16,999 bases of DNA from an uncultured Actinomycetes bacterium. Its GTDB lineage: Bacteria; Actinomycetota; Acidimicrobiia; Acidimicrobiales; Microtrichaceae. The notes beneath the pieces were generated by a model. The model was not told the origin of the DNA. It made no database searches and saw only the letters and a program-made list of their open reading frames with translations. Each line of letters starts with the position of its first letter. Positions within the stretch are counted from its first letter, which is position 1. This document shows, piece after piece, positions 13,801 through 16,999 of the stretch. A program made the translations under genes and the position numbers. The DNA lies in assembly GCA_903941145.1 (NCBI GenBank), contig CAJANQ010000133.1:1-16999 (forward strand), in the 5' to 3' direction.

Positions 13801-15216
13801 TCAGAGCTCCGCGACCCAGTCCCGCGTCTCGAGGATCTCGCGCACGCGGTCCATGAACGCCGCGGCGTAGGCCCCGTCGAACGCCCGGTGGTCCCACGAC
13901 AGCGTCAGCACGCCGACCGAGTGGATGCCGAGCGTCTCGTTGCCCAACGCGTCGCGCACGACGACCGGCTTGCGGGAGATGCCGTCACTGCTCAGGATCG
14001 CCACCTGCGGCTGGTTGATGACCGCAGTGACCATCAGCGTCCCGAAGTTGCCCGAGTTGCTGATGGTGAACGTGCCGCCGGCCAGGTCGTCCGGGCCCAG
14101 GTTGCGGGCCCGGGCACGGTCGGCCAGGTCACGGATGTCGCGGGCGATGGCCCGGAGCCGCTTGGACTGGGCGTTGCGCACGACCGGGGCGAGCAGGCCC
14201 TGGAAGTCCAGGTCCACGGCGATCGCCAGGTTCACGTCGGAGTGCAGCAGCACCTCGCCGTCACCCATCGAGGCGTTCATGTGCGGGAACTCGTGGAGGG
14301 CGTCCACGACGGCCCGCGAGATGAACGGCAGGTAGGTGAGCGAGAAGCCCTCCTCGGCCTTGAACTGGTCGCGGTACGCACGGCGGGCACGCTCGACGGC
14401 CTCGTAGTCCACCTCCACGGCGGTGACCACGTGGGGCGCCGTGTTCTTGGACATCACCATGTGCTCGCCGGTGAGCTGGCGGATCTTGTTGAGCGGCTCG
14501 ACACGGTCGCCGCTGCCCGGACGGAGCGACTCGACGGCGGGCCGGGGCCGGGGTGCGGTCGACGGTGCGGGCGGGGCGGGCGGCGGGTTCGACGACGCCG
14601 GGGCCGACGGCGCGACGGGTGCCGGAGCCGGGGCCGGGGCTGCCGGGACCGAGCCCTTGGAGTCGATCGCGGCGAGCACGTCGCTGCGGGTGATGCGGCC
14701 ACCCACTCCGGTGCCGGGGATGGTGGCGGGGTCCAGGCCGTTGTCCTCGACCAGGCGGCGCACGAGCGGCGACAGCAGCTGGCCGGAACCGGCGACAGGA
14801 GCCTCGGCGGCAGGGGCCGGGGCCGGGGCAGGGGCCGGGGCCGGGGCCGGGGCCGGGGCCGGCGCGGGCGCAGCGACCTGGGGCTCGGCGACCGGTGCCG
14901 GAGCAGCAGGCTCCGGGGCAGGTGCGGGCTCGGGGGCGGCCTCGGGCGCGGGCGCCTCGGGGGCCGGGGCGGGCGCAGCAGCACCGTCACCCACGACGGC
15001 GAGCACGGTGCCGACGTCGACGGTGTCACCCTCGGGCACGCGGATCTCGGCGACGACGCCGGAGCACGGCGCGGGCACCTCGGTGTCGACCTTGTCGGTC
15101 GACACCTCGAACAGCGGCTCGTCCTCGGTGACGGACTCGCCGACCGCCTTGAACCAGCGGGTGATGGTGCCCTCGGTGACGGACTCCCCGAGCTGCGGCA
15201 TCACGATGTCGGTCAT
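13801..15216 (-). CDS. sucB: Dihydrolipoamide acyltransferase E2 (2-oxoacid dehydrogenase complex), single lipoyl domain
   Basis: The 471-residue E2 has three classic parts. A lipoyl domain (1-77) has MPQLGESVTEGT and the lipoylated Lys42 in STDKVD. A peripheral-subunit-binding domain (about 147-184) contains LLSPLVRRLVEDNGLD and GVGGRITRSDVLAAI. The catalytic domain (about 235-471) ends with DHRAFDGA, whose His443 and Asp447 are the acyltransferase residues. Pro/Ala linkers flank the binding domain, and the first (about 78-140) contains a run of ten Pro-Ala pairs. ATG 15216 has AAAGGA 8 nt upstream. It lies between E3 and the lipoate-making fusion. MPQLGESVTEGT is typical of 2-oxoglutarate E2 and of actinobacterial shared E2, so succinyl-, acetyl- or branched-chain transfer cannot be told apart without E1. 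The symbol sucB is provisional. Having one lipoyl domain, it is shorter than the two- or three-lipoyl corynebacterial E2. Confidence 0.95.
   Translation of the reverse strand: MTDIVMPQLGESVTEGTITRWFKAVGESVTEDEPLFEVSTDKVDTEVPAPCSGVVAEIRVPEGDTVDVGTVLAVVGDGAAAPAPAPEAPAPEAAPEPAPAPEPAAPAPVAEPQVAAPAPAPAPAPAPAPAPAPAPAAEAPVAGSGQLLSPLVRRLVEDNGLDPATIPGTGVGGRITRSDVLAAIDSKGSVPAAPAPAPAPVAPSAPASSNPPPAPPAPSTAPRPRPAVESLRPGSGDRVEPLNKIRQLTGEHMVMSKNTAPHVVTAVEVDYEAVERARRAYRDQFKAEEGFSLTYLPFISRAVVDALHEFPHMNASMGDGEVLLHSDVNLAIAVDLDFQGLLAPVVRNAQSKRLRAIARDIRDLADRARARNLGPDDLAGGTFTISNSGNFGTLMVTAVINQPQVAILSSDGISRKPVVVRDALGNETLGIHSVGVLTLSWDHRAFDGAYAAAFMDRVREILETRDWVAEL
14809..14862 (-). repeat. Nine-unit hexanucleotide repeat encoding Pro-Ala
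   Basis: Plus-strand units GGCCGG (seven) and GGCAGG (two, first and fourth) follow each other exactly. On the coding strand each is CCGGCC or CCTGCC, i.e. Pro-Ala. It encodes most of the swinging linker between the lipoyl and E3-binding domains of E2. The near-identical units make length changes by slippage possible while keeping the frame. Confidence 0.9.
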
Positions 15217-15234
15217 TGACTGATTCCTTTCGGC

Positions 15235-15262
15235 GGTCACCGCAGCGTACGTCGCGGCGACC
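15235..15262 (-). promoter_or_regulatory. Hairpin in the E3-E2 intergenic region
   Basis: Plus-strand GGTCACCGC (15235-15243) and GCGGCGACC (15254-15262) pair over nine positions with one G-T wobble and a 10-nt loop. In the transcript it begins 22 nt after the E3 stop and ends just before the AAAGGA ribosome site of the E2 gene. It could set the E3:E2 ratio by partial termination, mRNA processing or shielding the ribosome site. No T-run follows. Confidence 0.45.
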
Positions 15263-15284
15263 GGGGGGGCTTCGATCGGTGGGC

Positions 15285-16694
15285 TCAGCCGTGGAGCGAG
15301 CGGCCGGTCATGGACAGGACCGACTCGCCGAACAGCTCGGTGAGCGAGGGGTGGGGCTGGAGGAACTCGGCGACCTCGTCGACCGTGGCCTCCCAGTTGA
15401 CGGCCAGGTAGCCGGCGGCGAGCTGCTCGGTGACCCAGGGGCCGACCATGTGCACGCCCAGGAGCGTGCCGGCGGTGCCGTCGGGGCGCTGCTCGGCGAT
15501 GATCTTCACGAGGCCCTCGGTCTCGCCGAGCACCTGCGCACGGCTGTTGCCGGCGAAGCGGTGCTTCGAGGTGACGACCTGGTAGCCAGCCTCCTTGGCG
15601 GCGTCCTCGGACAGGCCGGCGAACGCGACCTCGGGGTGGCAGTAGATGGCCCACGGCACCTTGGCGGCGTCGACGCCGGCGGGCGACTCGCCCAGCATGT
15701 CCTTGACCGCCACGATCGCCTCGGCGAACGCGACGTGCGCCAGCTGCGGGGTGTTGATGGCGTCACCGACGGCCCACACGCCCGGCTCGGCGGTGCGGCA
15801 GGTGTCGTCGACCTCGATGTGGCCGCGGTCGGTGATGTTGACGGCGGTGCCCTCTCGGAGCAGGCCCTCGGTCACGGGCACTCGCCCGACCGACACGACC
15901 ACGACGTCGCAGACCACAGGGTCGCCCTCGGAGAGCTGCACCACGCGGGAGTGGTCGTCGGCCACCTGCACCCCGGTGACGGCGGTGCCGGTACGGACCT
16001 CGATGCCGCGCTTCTTGAACGACTGCAGCACCACTCGGGTGACGTCGCCATCGCAGCCCGGGAGGATCTTGGGCAGCGCCTCGAGGATGGTCACCTGCGA
16101 ACCCAGGTCGGACAGGGTCGAGGCGAACTCGCAGCCGATGGCGCCTCCGCCGATGACCACGGCGCTGCGCGGGACGGCCGACATGTCGAAGAACGAGTCG
16201 GAGTTCAGGATGCGGGAGCCGTCCGGCTCGAAGCCCGGAATGTTGCGGGGCGACGACCCGCTCGCCAGCACCACGTGGGTGCCCTTGAGCGTGGCCTGCT
16301 CGCCGTCGTTCCCGACGACCTCGACCACGTGGTCGGCGCCGAGCGAGCCGGTCCCGGCGAACACCGTCACCTTGCGACCCTTGAGCAGTCCGCTCACGCC
16401 CTTGAAGAGCGTGTCGATGACCTGCTGCTTGCGCTCGGCCACGCGGGCCCAGTTGAACGACTTGAGCTCGAGCTCGATGCCGAAGTCCCCGGCCGACTTG
16501 GCGATGCGGACGACCGCGGCGGTCTCCAGCAGCTCCTTGGCGGGGATGCACCCACGGTGCAGGCAGGTGCCGCCCACCTTGTCCTTCTCGACGAGGGCCA
16601 CCGAGAGGCCCGCCGAAGCTCCGTACAGGGCGGCGGCGTACCCGCCGGGCCCGCCACCGATCACGACCAGGTCGAACTGCTGCTGTTCCGTCAC
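15285..16694 (-). CDS. lpdA: Dihydrolipoamide dehydrogenase (E3)
   Basis: This 469-residue flavoprotein disulfide reductase reoxidises dihydrolipoyl groups on E2 with NAD+. It shows the FAD-binding motif VIGGGPGGYAAA (11-22), the redox-active disulfide in GGTCLHRGCIPAK (Cys44, Cys49), the NAD-binding motif VVIGGGAIGCEFAS, the second FAD segment VWAVGDA, and the C-terminal dimer-interface acid-base pair in QPHPSLTE (His448, Glu453). The more usual preceding His is Gln here, but the catalytic one is retained. GTG 16694 is chosen because it gives the standard N-terminus just ahead of the FAD strand. An upstream in-frame GTG at 16721 would add nine residues. Immediate linkage to E2 and the LipB-LipA fusion supports a 2-oxoacid dehydrogenase role rather than a mercuric or other reductase. 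Confidence 0.95.
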   Translation of the reverse strand: MTEQQQFDLVVIGGGPGGYAAALYGASAGLSVALVEKDKVGGTCLHRGCIPAKELLETAAVVRIAKSAGDFGIELELKSFNWARVAERKQQVIDTLFKGVSGLLKGRKVTVFAGTGSLGADHVVEVVGNDGEQATLKGTHVVLASGSSPRNIPGFEPDGSRILNSDSFFDMSAVPRSAVVIGGGAIGCEFASTLSDLGSQVTILEALPKILPGCDGDVTRVVLQSFKKRGIEVRTGTAVTGVQVADDHSRVVQLSEGDPVVCDVVVVSVGRVPVTEGLLREGTAVNITDRGHIEVDDTCRTAEPGVWAVGDAINTPQLAHVAFAEAIVAVKDMLGESPAGVDAAKVPWAIYCHPEVAFAGLSEDAAKEAGYQVVTSKHRFAGNSRAQVLGETEGLVKIIAEQRPDGTAGTLLGVHMVGPWVTEQLAAGYLAVNWEATVDEVAEFLQPHPSLTELFGESVLSMTGRSLHG

Positions 16695-16741
16695 GGGGGC
16701 GATGCTACCCACCGGCAGCACCCCGACAGGAAGGGGGAAGT

Positions 16742-16765
16742 GTCGGCCCGGTGAACTCGGCCGAC
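16742..16765 (-). promoter_or_regulatory. Stem-loop in the leader of the E3 gene
   Basis: GTCGGCC (16742-16748) and GGCCGAC (16759-16765) form a perfect 7-bp stem with a 10-nt loop, between the small membrane gene and E3. A perfect 12-bp palindrome, CCCGTCGACGGG (16768-16779), abuts the stop of the small gene. These could be a terminator/attenuator pair or a regulator site. GC-richness raises the chance of coincidence. Confidence 0.3.
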
Positions 16766-16779
16766 GGCCCGTCGACGGG

Positions 16780-16869
16780 TCAGAGCACCTGCAGGGCCTG
16801 GACGGCGAACGCCCCCAGGATGAGCAGCCCGCAGACGAGGGCGAGAATGATCAGCATCCGGGTGCTCAT
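16780..16869 (-). CDS. Small single-helix membrane protein (29 aa)
   Basis: ATG 16869 gives a 29-residue peptide: a short polar N-terminus (MSTR) followed by an almost wholly hydrophobic helix (about residues 5-25) and a stop at 16780. No ribosome site precedes it, but TATCCT lies 7 nt upstream, which suits a leaderless start. The in-frame extension upstream (to 16968) is not hydrophobic and overlaps the divergent gene's start, so the short form is preferred. It ends 85 nt before the E3 start on the same strand. No function is recognisable; single-helix regulators of membrane complexes are one possibility. A chance ORF cannot be excluded. Confidence 0.5.
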   Translation of the reverse strand: MSTRMLIILALVCGLLILGAFAVQALQVL

Positions 16870-16876
16870 CCGGTGG

Positions 16877-16882
16877 AGGATA
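16877..16882 (-). promoter_or_regulatory. Candidate leaderless -10 box for the small membrane gene
   Basis: Minus-strand TATCCT, a good TANNNT -10, ends 7 nt before ATG 16869, so transcription would start at or next to the start codon. No clear -35 is visible. It could drive the whole E3-E2-lipBA run. On the opposite strand CATACT (16896-16901) is a weaker -10 candidate for the divergent gene at 16956. Confidence 0.4.
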
Positions 16883-16955
16883 CGGGAACAGGCCGCATAC
16901 TGAGCAGCCGGAACGACGTGTCCGGGACGACTCGCAGAGGGAACAGGGGACGCAC

Positions 16956-16999
16956 GTGCAGGACGCACTCGGGGAGATCCAGTCGGTACTCGTGCTGGG
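16956..16999 (+). CDS. 5' end of a probable short-chain dehydrogenase/reductase (DprE2-like?), truncated by window
   Basis: GTG 16956 is preceded by AGGGGA at 16945-16950, 5 nt upstream. The 14 complete codons read VQDALGEIQSVLVL, followed by a partial Gly codon. A strand of VLVL followed by Gly is the start of a Rossmann fold. The pattern D-A-x-G-x-x-Q-x-V-L-x-L-G matches what I recall of the N-terminus of mycobacterial DprE2, the NADH-dependent keto-reductase that makes decaprenylphosphoryl-arabinose for the cell wall. Only the start is present, so family membership is tentative. It is transcribed divergently from the small membrane gene, 86 nt apart. Confidence 0.5.
   Translation, partial: MQDALGEIQSVLVL

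Noticed and set aside
14560..14880. Short direct repeats that might be a CRISPR or satellite array
   Set aside because: They are in-frame Pro/Ala linker codons of the E2 gene, with no spacers.
12025..15219. A 1064-codon open frame on the plus strand across the E2 and lipBA genes
   Set aside because: It is antisense to two genes with complete catalytic motifs, its translation is a His/Arg/Gly-rich low-complexity string, and long antisense frames are expected at this G+C.

Overview
This window looks like chromosomal DNA from a very GC-rich actinobacterium. An Acidimicrobiia-like lineage is my best guess but is not proven. The reasons are the extreme G+C, GTG starts, very short intergenic gaps, a mycothiol-dependent (maleylpyruvate isomerase family) protein, and TANNNT -10 boxes placed so that transcripts would be leaderless. 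Coding density is close to complete. No gap between genes exceeds about 115 bases, and I see no tRNA, rRNA, CRISPR array, insertion sequence or phage gene.

Region 1 (1-4366, minus strand) is a cell-surface set of three tightly packed genes. They encode a TIM-barrel-like lipoprotein with a DxE motif, an OafA-type acyltransferase with a C-terminal SGNH domain, and a lipoprotein alpha/beta-hydrolase that runs off the left edge. Together they suggest acylation, deacylation and trimming of an exported glycan or lipid.

Region 2 (4482-7943, plus strand) is a metabolic cluster. It encodes a beta-hydroxyacid dehydrogenase (HIBADH family), a carboxymuconolactone-decarboxylase-family protein, a class III PLP aminotransferase overlapping it by ATGA, and a DinB-fold mycothiol-dependent isomerase-like protein. 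Regions 1 and 2 diverge from a 115-bp spacer that carries two inverted repeats with identical 11-bp spacers. The substrate of the cluster is unknown, and it is the best candidate here for an undescribed pathway.

Region 3 (8015-16869, minus strand) runs, in transcription order: a 29-residue membrane protein, dihydrolipoamide dehydrogenase (E3), a single-lipoyl-domain E2 acyltransferase, a LipB-LipA fusion (octanoyltransferase joined to lipoyl synthase), an SCP2-like hypothetical protein, an acyl-CoA dehydrogenase, a beta-lactamase-family hydrolase whose SxxK serine is a cysteine, and an eight-helix membrane protein. The first enzymes form a coherent lipoate module: the LipB-LipA fusion would make the cofactor on the E2 lipoyl lysine, and E3 would reoxidise it. 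No E1 gene is in the window.

Region 4 (from 16956, plus strand) is the first 14 codons of a gene whose N-terminus resembles a Rossmann-fold short-chain dehydrogenase, possibly DprE2-like.

The most notable items are the LipB-LipA fusion, the cysteine-for-serine change in the beta-lactamase-family protein, the unassigned aminotransferase cluster, the paired dyads between the divergent operons, and a hairpin whose loop is exactly a stop codon.
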